A stretch of 64,000 nucleotides of DNA, taken from Halalkalibacter krulwichiae. GTDB lineage: Bacteria; Bacillota; Bacilli; Bacillales; Bacillaceae_D. Under the pieces are notes generated by a model. It was not told the DNA's origin. It was given only the letters and a program-made list of their open reading frames with translations, and did not search any database. The position numbers and the translations under genes were made by a program. Shown one piece after another: positions 56,779 to 64,000 of this stretch. Within the stretch, counting starts at the first letter, position 1, and each line of letters opens with the position of its first letter. Where the stretch lies: assembly GCF_002109385.1 (NCBI RefSeq), contig NZ_CP020814.1, positions 2,999,501-3,063,500 on the forward strand, in the 5' to 3' direction.

Positions 56779-57936
56779 ATGGCTACCTTTAAAAAGTACT
56801 CAGTAAAAAATAGTTCAAAAGGTTATAAGTGGATGTATCAAGTCGATCTCGGCACTGATCCGGCTACAGGAAAAAGGCTACAGAAATTACAGCGAGGATT
56901 TGATACAAAAAAAGAAGCGGAGGCTGCTTGTGCAAAATTAATAAATCAATATAGTCAAGGTTCATATGCCCCTCCAAAAAAACTACTCATGCACGAGCTC
57001 GTCGACAAATGGATCCTAAGCAAAAAGAAAATACGTGATACAACACTAACCAAATATAAACGACTTTTAAAGAATCACATCATACCTGCATTAGGCTATA
57101 TTCAAGTTTCAAAACTTCCCGATGAACACTTAAACATTTTCTATGAGCAACTAAAAACAGATAAAAACCTCTCAAGTACAAGTATTAATGATGTTCATAA
57201 ACTATGTAAACAAATACTAACATACGCAGTCAAAAAGAAATTCATCACTGATAATGTTGCAAGCATCGTTGAAGCCCCACGATTAAACAAAAAGCAAATT
57301 CAAATTTGGACTTACGATGATTGTAGAAAATTTTTAGATCACGTCAAAGAGCATCGGGAATATGTTGCGTTTCTCCTTGCTTTAACAACTGGTATGAGAC
57401 AAAGTGAAATATTAGCGCTAACTTGGAAACATGTTTATTTTGACAGAAATACAATATCCGTTGACCAAACATTAGAGCGTGGTACCAGTGCTCTTGATCC
57501 GAAAGTTAAATCTAAGAATAGTCAACGCAGCATCCGCGTAGACTACGAAACAATGCTAGAACTCAAAAAACAAAAAAAACGAATAACAAAAGAAAAACTC
57601 TATTTAGGTGAAGAGTACCGAGACTTTGATTTAGTAATCCCAACTACAAAAGGAACACCCATTAACCAGCGAAACCTTCTTCGAACATTTTACCGCTATA
57701 TGAAAAAAGCAGGAGTAAGACAAATTGATTTTCATGATATGCGCCATACACACGCATCTATGTTGCTGCAAAATGGAGCAAACCCAAAAGCAGTTTCTGA
57801 AAGACTCGGACACGATGTTCGAACATTAATGGAAACATACGCTCACATCATGCCAAACATCCAAGAAGAAATAGCAGCAGACTTCGGTTCAGCTTTTTAT
57901 CAGAAAAAAACACCCGAAAAACGAAACGCAAAATAA
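56779..57936 (+). CDS. Tn916/phage-type tyrosine integrase
   Basis: A 385-residue integrase. It has an N-terminal arm-binding domain (ATFKKYSVKNSSKGYKWMYQ...FDTKKEAEAACAKL), a core-binding domain (about 70-150), and a catalytic domain with TTGMRQSEILALTW (Arg), HDMRHTHASMLL (His-Arg, His) and LMETYAHIMP (Tyr). The start is placed at ATG 56779 from family alignment; a longer frame runs from 56734. It ends 104 bp from the 3' end of tRNA-Val, the usual position of an integrase beside its att site. Confidence 0.85.
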   Translation: MATFKKYSVKNSSKGYKWMYQVDLGTDPATGKRLQKLQRGFDTKKEAEAACAKLINQYSQGSYAPPKKLLMHELVDKWILSKKKIRDTTLTKYKRLLKNHIIPALGYIQVSKLPDEHLNIFYEQLKTDKNLSSTSINDVHKLCKQILTYAVKKKFITDNVASIVEAPRLNKKQIQIWTYDDCRKFLDHVKEHREYVAFLLALTTGMRQSEILALTWKHVYFDRNTISVDQTLERGTSALDPKVKSKNSQRSIRVDYETMLELKKQKKRITKEKLYLGEEYRDFDLVIPTTKGTPINQRNLLRTFYRYMKKAGVRQIDFHDMRHTHASMLLQNGANPKAVSERLGHDVRTLMETYAHIMPNIQEEIAADFGSAFYQKKTPEKRNAK

Positions 57937-57983
57937 AGTGATCAAAATGTGATCAAAACCCTCTTCTCTCTATTCCATGCACA

Positions 57984-58020
57984 AAAAAACACGCCCTTTA
58001 AAATCTCAAAAGGCGCGTCA
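57984..58020 (+). terminator. Terminator of the integrase gene
   Basis: ACACGCCCTTT pairs with AAAGGCGCGT across a short loop (TAAAATCTCA region), followed by CATTACTAGCTTTTT. It lies between the integrase and tRNA-Val. Confidence 0.5.
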
Positions 58021-58039
58021 TTACTAGCTTTTTAGGAAA

Positions 58040-58112
58040 TGACCCGTACTGGGTTCGAACCAGTGACCTCCACCCTGTCAAGGTGGCGCTCTCCCAGCTG
58101 AGCTAACGGATC
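58040..58112 (-). tRNA. tRNA-Val (GAC)
   Basis: A complete cloverleaf on the minus strand: acceptor GATCCGT/ACGGGTC, D-arm GCTC/GAGC, anticodon stem CCACC/GGTGG around loop TTGACAG (anticodon GAC), T-arm ACTGG TTCGAAC CCAGT. CCA is not encoded. Its 3' end faces the integrase at 56779-57936. Confidence 0.92.
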
Positions 58113-58177
58113 ATGGTGTAAATTAGAATCAACAATTAATAATATAATTGTTTGATAGTGTTTTGTCAATATGTAGT

Positions 58178-58252
58178 TGGCGCGCCTAGTAGGACTCGAA
58201 CCTACAACGCAAGAACCGGAATCTTGAATGATATCCCTTTCACCATAGGCGC
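58178..58252 (-). tRNA. tRNA-Arg (CCG)
   Basis: Minus-strand cloverleaf: acceptor GCGCCTA/TAGGCGC, anticodon stem CAAGA/TCTTG with loop TTCCGGT (anticodon CCG), T-arm GTAGG TTCGAGT CCTAC, and encoded CCA. It is located upstream of tRNA-Val in the same transcription direction. Confidence 0.9.
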
Positions 58253-58286
58253 AACACTAATTAGCGACATGTTCTAATATAACATA

Positions 58287-58321
58287 AAAGAGAGAAGTTG
58301 TAAAGGTTCTTCTCTCTTTTT
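58287..58321 (-). terminator. Terminator of the gene at 58339
   Basis: AAAGAGAGAAG/CTTCTCTCTTT, perfect 11-bp stem with an 11-nt loop and T residues on the minus strand. Confidence 0.65.
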
Positions 58322-58338
58322 ACTTTTTAATCATTCAA

Positions 58339-58713
58339 TTACTTAGCTTTTGTAGTTGAAGGTCCTTCTTCAAGCATTTTATTAAAACGTTCGCTAATGT
58401 CTTCTTCTGTATAACCAGCTTGTCCTAAGCGGCTAGCAAGGTTCTTTGCCCATAATTCTAGACGCTGAGCCATTTTCGCATACTTTTTTGACTCAGAACC
58501 TCTCTTTTCTTTCGCACGGCCTTCTGCATTAGACATTACATTTTCAACAATAAATAGACTTTTCCAAACGCCTTCTTCGTCTAGAGATTCATGAACTTCG
58601 CCTAATTCAGCTAATACTTTACGGTAGTACTCACTAAATTCTTTAAACGAAATTTCTTCTTCCATATTTAAATAAACCTGAATTTGATCATATAAAGCTT
58701 GCATGTAGTGCAC
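58339..58713 (-). CDS. Conserved hypothetical cytoplasmic protein
   Basis: A 124-residue, highly charged, helical protein (MQALYDQIQVYLNMEEEISF...; MSNAEGRAKEKRGSESKKYAKMAQRLELWAKNLASRL). An AAGGAGTGTG ribosome binding site lies just upstream. It is flanked by tRNA genes and brxB. No domain recognised; it looks like a core-genome gene by codon use and its tight regulatory signals. Confidence 0.65.
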   Translation of the reverse strand: MHYMQALYDQIQVYLNMEEEISFKEFSEYYRKVLAELGEVHESLDEEGVWKSLFIVENVMSNAEGRAKEKRGSESKKYAKMAQRLELWAKNLASRLGQAGYTEEDISERFNKMLEEGPSTTKAK

Positions 58714-58776
58714 ACTCCTTCTTTAACTTATACTGTAGTATATCATAATTTTATCGGGATGTACCAAAAGCATAAA

Positions 58777-58809
58777 AAGTGACCTAAGTGTTTTCTACTT
58801 AAGTCACTT
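58777..58809 (-). terminator. Terminator of brxB
   Basis: AAGTGAC...TAAGT/ACTTA...GTCACTT hairpin followed by TTTTATGC on the minus strand. Confidence 0.75.
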
Positions 58810-58828
58810 CGTTTACTCGTTATATTGT

Positions 58829-59254
58829 TTATTTACAATATTCATCAAATGCTTTCTCTAGTTTCTGAACGACTTGAATCGGCTCATGACCTTCAATTTC
58901 AAAACGTTCAACCATTGTCATGATCTTTCCGTCTTTTAGGAGTGCAAATGACGGAGAAGATGGTGCATAGCCTGTGAAGTATTCTCGAGCTTTAGCTGTT
59001 GCTTCCTTATCTTGCCCTGCAAACACTGTTACAAAACGATCTGGTCTTGTCTCATAATTTTTCATGTAAGCCGCTGCTGGACGTGCGATTCCACCTGCAC
59101 AGCCACATACTGAGTTGATCATAACAAGTGTTGTTCCTTCTTTTGATAAGGCTGTATCTACTTCCTCAGTTGTTTGTAGCTGCTCATATCCTGCTTCTAC
59201 CATTTCTTGACGCGCTGTGTTCACAACATCATTCATAAAGAAATTAAATTGCAT
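58829..59254 (-). CDS. brxB: Bacilliredoxin BrxB (YqiW)
   Basis: A 141-residue thioredoxin-fold protein that removes bacillithiol from oxidised proteins. The active-site CGC motif is in [18 protein letters not shown] (near 50). The C-terminal [24 protein letters not shown] is typical. The start is ATG at 59254 (MQFNFFMND) with GAGGTGG upstream; the frame is open to 59284 but the extra residues are not in the family. In Bacillus, yqiW lies near the bkd operon, as here. Confidence 0.92.
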   Translation of the reverse strand: MQFNFFMNDVVNTARQEMVEAGYEQLQTTEEVDTALSKEGTTLVMINSVCGCAGGIARPAAAYMKNYETRPDRFVTVFAGQDKEATAKAREYFTGYAPSSPSFALLKDGKIMTMVERFEIEGHEPIQVVQKLEKAFDEYCK

Positions 59255-59387
59255 TGTTCTCCACCTCTCATAAAATCTGTACACTTATTAGTATTGTAAC
59301 CTGTTGAATAAATAAAACCAATTCTTTTGCTTAGAAAAAATGAATGATCATTATAAAAACTCAAAATTTGCTTCTAACAGGAAAAAG

Positions 59388-59419
59388 GAGATAGAAATAC
59401 CATTTATTTCCATCTCCTT
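59388..59419 (-). terminator. Terminator of znuA
   Basis: GGAGATAGAAAT/ATTTATTTCCATCTCC imperfect hairpin; on the minus strand it is followed by TTTTTCC. Confidence 0.65.
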
Positions 59420-59450
59420 AATACATTTTTAATCATTTTCGATTTACTCG

Positions 59451-60500
59451 TTATTGAAGTGCTGTTTCCAATGCTTTAATGTTTTTTCTCATTAAACTAA
59501 AGTAATCTTCGCCATTTTCAACATCTTCCTGTACAAGTGCTTCAAGATTATGAAGATAAAGAGCTTCTGCCCCTACTTCCCCTTTTACAACCTCAGCTAT
59601 TTTTGTTGGAATATTTTGTTCAAACATCACATATTCTAGGCCGTATTGATCAGCTAATTCAATAATATCCTGAATTTGACGCTGTGAAGGTTCATTTGTT
59701 GGTGAAATACCCGAGATCCCAATTTGCACAATGTCATAACGGTCTTCCCAATACCCATAACCTGCGTGAGATACTAAGAAAGTATCTTTCTCTGCCGCAT
59801 CTACCATCGCTTGAAATTCTTGATCAATCACTTCTAATTCTGTTTTAACCTCTTCAAAATTAGCTGAGAAGAAATCTTCTTGTTCAGGCATTAATTCAAT
59901 TAATACGTTCTTAATATTCTCTGCAAGAGTAATAGAAAGAATTGGATCTAGCCATACATGTGGATCTTCATCATGGTCATGTGCATGCTCATCATGATTA
60001 TGATCGTGATCATGCTCTTCTTCATGTGCATGCTCATCATGATTATGATCGTGATCATGCTCTTCTTCATGTGCATGCTCATCATGATTATGATCGTGAT
60101 CATAATCAAGTAAATCGATTCCTTCTGATGCTGTGACGATGGCTATGCTCTCACCATCCACCGTTTCAACTAAAGCATCTACAAACCCTTCAAGTCCTGC
60201 ACCATTATAAATAAACGCATCAGCTTCAGCAACACTAATCATTTCTCTGGCTGTAGGTTCAAATGTATGTGCGTCTGCACCAACCGGAACAAGATTTGTT
60301 ACATTAACGAATTCTCCACCAATTTTATTAGCGAAGTCTTCTAACGGAAATATTGTTGTATAAATTTCCAATACCTCCATTGACTCTTGATCAACATCCT
60401 CGGTTGTTGACTGTTGTTCTTCTTGCTCATTTCCACCACAAGCGGCAAGAAACACTGTAAGAACAAGTAAAAAAGCGAATATACTAGATAATTTTCTCAT
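59451..60500 (-). CDS. znuA: Zinc ABC transporter substrate-binding lipoprotein
   Basis: A 349-residue cluster A-I binding protein. It has a signal peptide with lipobox LAACGGN (near residue 20), metal-site histidine in GADAHTFEPTAREM, and a histidine-rich loop of tandem repeats before DEDPHVWLDPIL. Further ligands lie in LVSHAGYGYWEDRY and FEQNIPTKIAEVV. It captures Zn2+ outside the cell for a ZnuBC-type transporter, whose genes are not adjacent. The start is ATG at 60500 after AAAGGAG; the frame is open to 60578 but that part lies in the promoter. The loop repeats come from 45-bp DNA repeats at 59984-60102. Confidence 0.9.
   Translation of the reverse strand: MRKLSSIFAFLLVLTVFLAACGGNEQEEQQSTTEDVDQESMEVLEIYTTIFPLEDFANKIGGEFVNVTNLVPVGADAHTFEPTAREMISVAEADAFIYNGAGLEGFVDALVETVDGESIAIVTASEGIDLLDYDHDHNHDEHAHEEEHDHDHNHDEHAHEEEHDHDHNHDEHAHDHDEDPHVWLDPILSITLAENIKNVLIELMPEQEDFFSANFEEVKTELEVIDQEFQAMVDAAEKDTFLVSHAGYGYWEDRYDIVQIGISGISPTNEPSQRQIQDIIELADQYGLEYVMFEQNIPTKIAEVVKGEVGAEALYLHNLEALVQEDVENGEDYFSLMRKNIKALETALQ
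59984..60102. repeat. 45-bp in-frame tandem repeats in znuA
   Basis: 2.6 copies of a 45-bp unit, with exact repetition at 59984, 60029 and 60074, encoding the histidine-rich metal-binding loop (HDHNHDEHAHEEE per unit). In-frame units allow loop-length change without loss of the gene. Confidence 0.9.
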
Positions 60501-60543
60501 GACTAACTCCTTTCGTAACGATTCCGTTTTATCACAGTTATGA

Positions 60544-60572
60544 ATTATATCGTAATCTTTCCGATTTGTAAA
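60544..60572 (-). promoter_or_regulatory. znuA promoter with Zur-like operator
   Basis: On the minus strand TTTACA (60567-60572) and TATAAT (60544-60549) are spaced 17 bp. Overlapping them is AAATCGGAAAGATTACGATAT (60547-60567), close to the Bacillus Zur box (AAATCGTAATnATTACGATTT). Binding would block the -10 region, giving repression when zinc is plentiful. Confidence 0.75.
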
Positions 60573-60623
60573 TAACAATTTCTGATTAAAAGTTGGTACT
60601 TTTTATGTTATGACTTCAATAAA

Positions 60624-60668
60624 AAAGATTCTCTTAAGAAGTCGTAATGGACCTTCTTAGAGAATCTC
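60624..60668 (-). terminator. Terminator of the secreted-protein gene
   Basis: AGATTCTCTTAAGAAGTC/GACCTTCTTAGAGAATCT, a long stem followed by TTTTTTATTG on the minus strand. Confidence 0.75.
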
Positions 60669-60722
60669 AGTAGGTTGGGAGGTTACCGAACTGTTCCTTT
60701 TGATTATTTAAAAAGTTTAGAC

Positions 60723-61202
60723 TTAAAGCGCATTAGTCAAATTTAACCGCTTTTTATAAATTCCATTCAGCTTTTCATAATGATCAAATATTTGGGGTAA
60801 CAATGCTCCTATTTGTTCTTCATCTCTTTTCTCAACTGCAGTCGTAAAAGCACTCTGTAGTTTTGCATGTCGATCTAGCCATGTTTTTTCAACGACTTGA
60901 CCATTCTGTAATTCTCCTTTTTGCTTTGCTTCCTTTAAACGTTTTTGTAATAAATCTCGTTCTGAACGAATTTCTTTCCATTTCTCTACATCAGCAGAAT
61001 CATATTTATTTGCTAACAATTCGTAATAAAAATCAAGGTGAATCCTCAGATCTTTGCTAATTCGTTTATCATGGTCACAACTTGTTGCCTCTTTTTGTAT
61101 CTCGTCTGCTCCTTCCGCTTGAGCTGGTGCCAACGATGTAAATGCTATTGAGGCAATGAATAGGATTTGCGCAATAATAAACAACTGGTGAAAACGTTTC
61201 AT
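60723..61202 (-). CDS. Secreted helical protein of unknown function
   Basis: A 159-residue protein with a Sec signal peptide (about 1-29, cleavage near PAQA-EG). The mature part is helical and charged (WKEIRSERDLLQKRLKEAKQK; DHYEKLNGIYKKRLN). One cysteine and DHDK could bind metal. No family recognised. It is located between znuA and the bkd operon with its own terminator. Confidence 0.6.
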   Translation of the reverse strand: MKRFHQLFIIAQILFIASIAFTSLAPAQAEGADEIQKEATSCDHDKRISKDLRIHLDFYYELLANKYDSADVEKWKEIRSERDLLQKRLKEAKQKGELQNGQVVEKTWLDRHAKLQSAFTTAVEKRDEEQIGALLPQIFDHYEKLNGIYKKRLNLTNAL

Positions 61203-61275
61203 GAATTGGTCACCCTTTCCTCATAGTTAGTAATAGAGTAACCAACTCGAATAAGTTTATGTAACCAATAACAAA

Positions 61276-61314
61276 AGGGTTATCCTAGGCAGTATTGACC
61301 AATGGAATAACCCT
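61276..61314 (-). terminator. Terminator of the bkd operon
   Basis: AGGGTTATCC/GGAATAACCCT hairpin followed by TTTTGTTATT on the minus strand, 11 bp past the bkdB stop codon. Confidence 0.75.
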
Positions 61315-61324
61315 AAAGTTGATC

Positions 61325-62602
61325 TTAATAAATTGAAGTTGTGTCTGCTGTCATAGTCTCAAGAATCTCTTTTACTCTAGCAAGGAACCGTCCACATACA
61401 AGTCCATCAAGAACTCTATGGTCAAGAGACAAACAGAGATTTACCATGCTTCTAATCGCAATCATATCCCCTGCCTCACTTTCAATAACAACCGGTCTTT
61501 TTACAATCGATTCAATCGAAAGAATGGCCGCTTGAGGGTGATTAATAATCGGAGCAGATAAAACAGATCCGAAAGAACCTGTGTTGTTTATCGTAAAGGT
61601 CCCACCTTGCATATCCGAACCACTTAATTTTCCTGTACGTACTTTATGAGCTAGATCGTTTACTTCTCGCCCGATTCCTTTGATTGATTTTTCATCAGCA
61701 TGTTTAATGACAGGAACATACAAAGCATCGTCCGTTGCAACAGCTAACGAAATGTTTATATCTTTTTTCTGAATAATTTTATCCTCTGCCCACATTGAAT
61801 TAAGTTGCGGAAATTCCTTTAGCGCTTCAACGGTAGCTTTAATAAAAAAGGGCAAAAATGTTAAATTAAACCCTTCATTCTCTTTAAACTGTTGTTTAAT
61901 TTGATTACGGTATTGAACTAAGTTTGTTACATCTACTTCTACCATTGTCCAGGCATGCGGAGCTTCATGCTTACTTTTCACCATATTTGAGGCAATGGCT
62001 TTACGTACACCACTTATTGGAATTTCAATATCTCCTGCACTAGTTATTGGAGCTACGTCTTTTTTAGGCTCACTCTGAACGATTGGCTTTGTTACTTCTT
62101 CAGGTTGATGATCTATTCTAATAGGCTTACTTGAAGGTGTTTCACCACTATCTATTAAGAGTTGTAAGTCTTTGCGTGTAATTCTGCCACCTTTACCAGT
62201 ACCAGTAACCTGCTCTAAATCAATTCCATGTTCTTGTGACATCCGTAGTACAGCAGGTGAGTAGCGGCGCTTTTCAGAATGATCATTTTCTGTTTTGTTT
62301 TCAACCTGTTCCTCGTTTCCTTTTTTCGTGGAAACACGTTCTTTTGATTGGTCATTTAGTTCTCCTTCGACCTCAATCGTACAAATCACGACCCCTACCT
62401 CAACGGTTTCATCTTCTTGAACTAGAAGTTCTTTAATTGTGCCTGAAAAAGAGGACGGCACCTCGGCATTAACCTTATCAGTCATCACTTCTGCAATTGG
62501 CTCATACTTCTTCACAACCTGACCTGGTTCCACAAGCCACTTTGTAATCGTCCCTTCTGTCACACTCTCCCCTAATTGGGGCATAGTCATTTCAGTAGCC
62601 AC
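61325..62602 (-). CDS. bkdB: Branched-chain 2-oxo acid dehydrogenase E2 (dihydrolipoamide acyltransferase)
   Basis: A 425-residue three-domain protein. The lipoyl domain (1-80) has the lipoylated lysine in EVMTDKVNAEV. The E3/E1-binding domain has YSPAVLRMSQEHGIDLEQV and GTGKGGRITRKDL (about 113-150). The 2-oxoacid acyltransferase domain (about 195-425) has the catalytic LSLDHRVLDGLVCGRFL. It transfers branched acyl groups to CoA, giving precursors for the branched fatty acids typical of Bacillus membranes. It lies 19 bp after bkdAB. Confidence 0.93.
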   Translation of the reverse strand: MATEMTMPQLGESVTEGTITKWLVEPGQVVKKYEPIAEVMTDKVNAEVPSSFSGTIKELLVQEDETVEVGVVICTIEVEGELNDQSKERVSTKKGNEEQVENKTENDHSEKRRYSPAVLRMSQEHGIDLEQVTGTGKGGRITRKDLQLLIDSGETPSSKPIRIDHQPEEVTKPIVQSEPKKDVAPITSAGDIEIPISGVRKAIASNMVKSKHEAPHAWTMVEVDVTNLVQYRNQIKQQFKENEGFNLTFLPFFIKATVEALKEFPQLNSMWAEDKIIQKKDINISLAVATDDALYVPVIKHADEKSIKGIGREVNDLAHKVRTGKLSGSDMQGGTFTINNTGSFGSVLSAPIINHPQAAILSIESIVKRPVVIESEAGDMIAIRSMVNLCLSLDHRVLDGLVCGRFLARVKEILETMTADTTSIY

Positions 62603-62621
62603 AGCATACCCTCCCTTCCAT

Positions 62622-63605
62622 TTAAAATTCTGCTAGTTCACGCATTTCTTTTTCAACTTTGTCCGGATTTATCATGAAATATTTTTCCATTGTTGGCGCA
62701 TAAGGCATTGCTGGGACATCAGGGCCTGCCAAACGTTTAATTGGCGCATCAAGATCAAATAAACAATGCTCAGCAATGATTGCCGCAACCTCGCCCATAA
62801 TACTTCCTTCTTTATTATCTTCGGTAACGAGCAGCACCTTACCTGTCTTTCTAGCCGCTTCAATTATCGCATCTTTATCTAAAGGATAAATCGTACGTAA
62901 ATCTAGAATATGTGTATAAATACCTTCTTTTTCAAGACGTTCAGCTGCCTGTAACGCAAAATGAACCGAAAGGCCATAAGTAATAACCGTAATATCATCG
63001 CCTTCTCGCTTCACATCCGCTTTGCCGATCGGAAGTGTGTAATCATCCTCTGGCACTTCACCCTTAATCAATCGATAAGCGCGCTTATGTTCAAAAAATA
63101 GAACAGGATCATCATCACGAATCGCTGCCTTAAGTAACCCTTTAACATCATAAGGGGTTGATGGCATTACGATCTTTAACCCTGGAACACTAGCAAAAAT
63201 AGCTTCAACTGATTGCGAATGATATAACGCACCATGAACCCCTCCACCATAAGGTGCTCTAATCGTTATAGGACAGTTCCAGTCATTATTAGATCGATAG
63301 CGAATTTTTGCTGCCTCTGAAATAATTTGATTGACTGCCGGCATAATAAAATCTGCAAACTGCATCTCAGCAACAGGGCGCATCCCATACATTGCCGCCC
63401 CTATTCCAACGCCGGCGATCGCCGACTCAGCTAAAGGTGTATCCATCACACGGTCTTCACCAAATTGCTCATACAATCCATTCGTAGCTCGAAAAACACC
63501 ACCTCGTGCTCCCACATCTTCTCCAAGTACGAACACTTTTGAGTCTCTTTCCATTTCTTCTCTTAACGCTTGTGTAACTGCTTCTATATAAGAAATGATC
63601 GCCAT
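62622..63605 (-). CDS. bkdAB: Branched-chain 2-oxo acid dehydrogenase E1 beta subunit
   Basis: A 327-residue transketolase-like subunit: FVLGEDVGARGGVFRATNGL, DTPLAESAIAGVGIGAAMYGMRP, MQFADFIMPAVNQI, and RAPYGGGVHGALYHSQSVE, all typical of E1 beta. It forms a heterotetramer with E1 alpha and uses thiamine diphosphate. It is 18 bp downstream of bkdAA. The combination with E2 and the following brxB supports the branched-chain (not pyruvate) enzyme. Confidence 0.92.
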   Translation of the reverse strand: MAIISYIEAVTQALREEMERDSKVFVLGEDVGARGGVFRATNGLYEQFGEDRVMDTPLAESAIAGVGIGAAMYGMRPVAEMQFADFIMPAVNQIISEAAKIRYRSNNDWNCPITIRAPYGGGVHGALYHSQSVEAIFASVPGLKIVMPSTPYDVKGLLKAAIRDDDPVLFFEHKRAYRLIKGEVPEDDYTLPIGKADVKREGDDITVITYGLSVHFALQAAERLEKEGIYTHILDLRTIYPLDKDAIIEAARKTGKVLLVTEDNKEGSIMGEVAAIIAEHCLFDLDAPIKRLAGPDVPAMPYAPTMEKYFMINPDKVEKEMRELAEF

Positions 63606-63623
63606 TATTGATTTTCCCCCTTC

Positions 63624-64000
63624 CTATTCTTCTGTATAAACATGCTTCAGTGCATATTCAGGATCAGCATAAGGTGCTTGTTCTGCATATTCGGTTGCCG
63701 CATCAACAATTTGTGCTAATTCTACCTCAATATCAGTTTGAACTTGATCTGTTAATAGGCCTACTTCTCTTAAATAATCAGCGAAAGTATAAATAGCATC
63801 TAGTTTTTTAGCCTCTTCAACTTCTTCTCGAGGGCGATAAGCACGGTCATCATCATCACTTGAATGTGGAGTTAAGCGATAGGATACCGTTTCAATTAAA
63901 GACGGCCCCTCCCCTTTTCTTGCACGATCTGCTGCCTCTTTGACAGCTTTGTAGACAGCAAGAGGATCATTTCCATCAACTGTTACACCTGGCATCCCAT
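63624..64000 (-). CDS. bkdAA: Branched-chain 2-oxo acid dehydrogenase E1 alpha subunit (partial, runs off the window)
   Basis: Only the C-terminal ~125 residues are present. GMPGVTVDGNDPLAVYKAV and the phosphorylation-loop-like YRLTPHSSDDDDRAYRPREEVEEAK identify the E1 alpha subunit of the branched-chain complex. The frame is open through the end of the window, so the gene continues beyond 64000. First gene of the visible bkdAA-bkdAB-bkdB set. Confidence 0.9.
   Translation of the reverse strand, partial: GMPGVTVDGNDPLAVYKAVKEAADRARKGEGPSLIETVSYRLTPHSSDDDDRAYRPREEVEEAKKLDAIYTFADYLREVGLLTDQVQTDIEVELAQIVDAATEYAEQAPYADPEYALKHVYTEE

Noticed and set aside
59984..60102. Possible CRISPR-like array (regular repeats)
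   Set aside because: The repeats are contiguous 45-bp tandem units inside an open reading frame, with no spacers. No CRISPR array was seen anywhere in the window.
59942..60136. His/Asp-rich plus-strand ORF
   Set aside because: Antisense reading of the znuA histidine-rich tandem repeats.

Overview
The window comes from a low-GC Gram-positive, spore-forming, probably alkaliphilic or halophilic member of the Bacillaceae. Evidence for this is the YunB, Ger(x)C, SpoIIP-like and YtvI-like sporulation genes, strong AGGAGG ribosome binding sites with TTG starts, a seven-gene Mrp Na+/H+ antiporter operon, a bacilliredoxin beside a branched-chain keto acid dehydrogenase operon, and a yybP-ykoY riboswitch. 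I cannot name the species.

Layout. 0-3.8 kb: a minus-strand catabolic operon (muconate cycloisomerase, two CoA-transferase subunits, thiolase) that looks like the lower catechol/beta-ketoadipate route. Its 5' end has been cut by an accessory fragment (3.7-5.3 kb) with an AAA+ ATPase and a nuclease-like N-terminal piece. 5.9-9.9 kb: two CNNM/CorC proteins (one truncated), a DUF368 lipid-carrier transporter and a Mn2+-type riboswitch. 9.9-17 kb: decayed sequence, a GGDEF-EAL/histidine kinase gene, an IS110 remnant, and the first copy of an integrase plus K+/H+ antiporter pair. 17.7-26.4 kb: glyoxalase-like protein, Acr3-type transporter, YunB, a complete IS66 element with target duplication, a TnpB relic with its omega-RNA end, and small membrane proteins. 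26.5-38.7 kb: Na/Pi cotransporter, Na/Ca exchanger, YtvI, PAP2 phosphatase, mrpABCDEFG and a universal stress protein. 38.8-40.9 kb: the second integrase plus antiporter pair. 41.3-42.5 kb: a germinant-receptor lipoprotein. 43-58 kb: an accessory and defence island with a large serine recombinase, Kiwa (kwaAB), an XerC-like recombinase, an ECF sigma factor split by a 246-bp MITE, a SIR2-family protein followed by qatBCD without qatA, a truncated second MITE copy, and a Tn916-type integrase next to tRNA-Val and tRNA-Arg. 58.3-64 kb: conserved housekeeping genes (BrxB, ZnuA with a Zur-like box, the bkd operon).

Three results matter most. First, SIR2 plus QatBCD is an unusual arrangement of known defence parts. 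Second, the duplicated integrase/antiporter pair keeps its coding sequence, 18-bp spacing and a palindromic promoter motif. Third, seven genes, including mrpA, are each broken by the loss of exactly one base in a run of identical bases. That pattern points first to homopolymer under-calling in the assembly and second to contingency loci. Those genes are listed here as single broken genes. No search or computation was run: family assignments rest on motifs recognised by eye.
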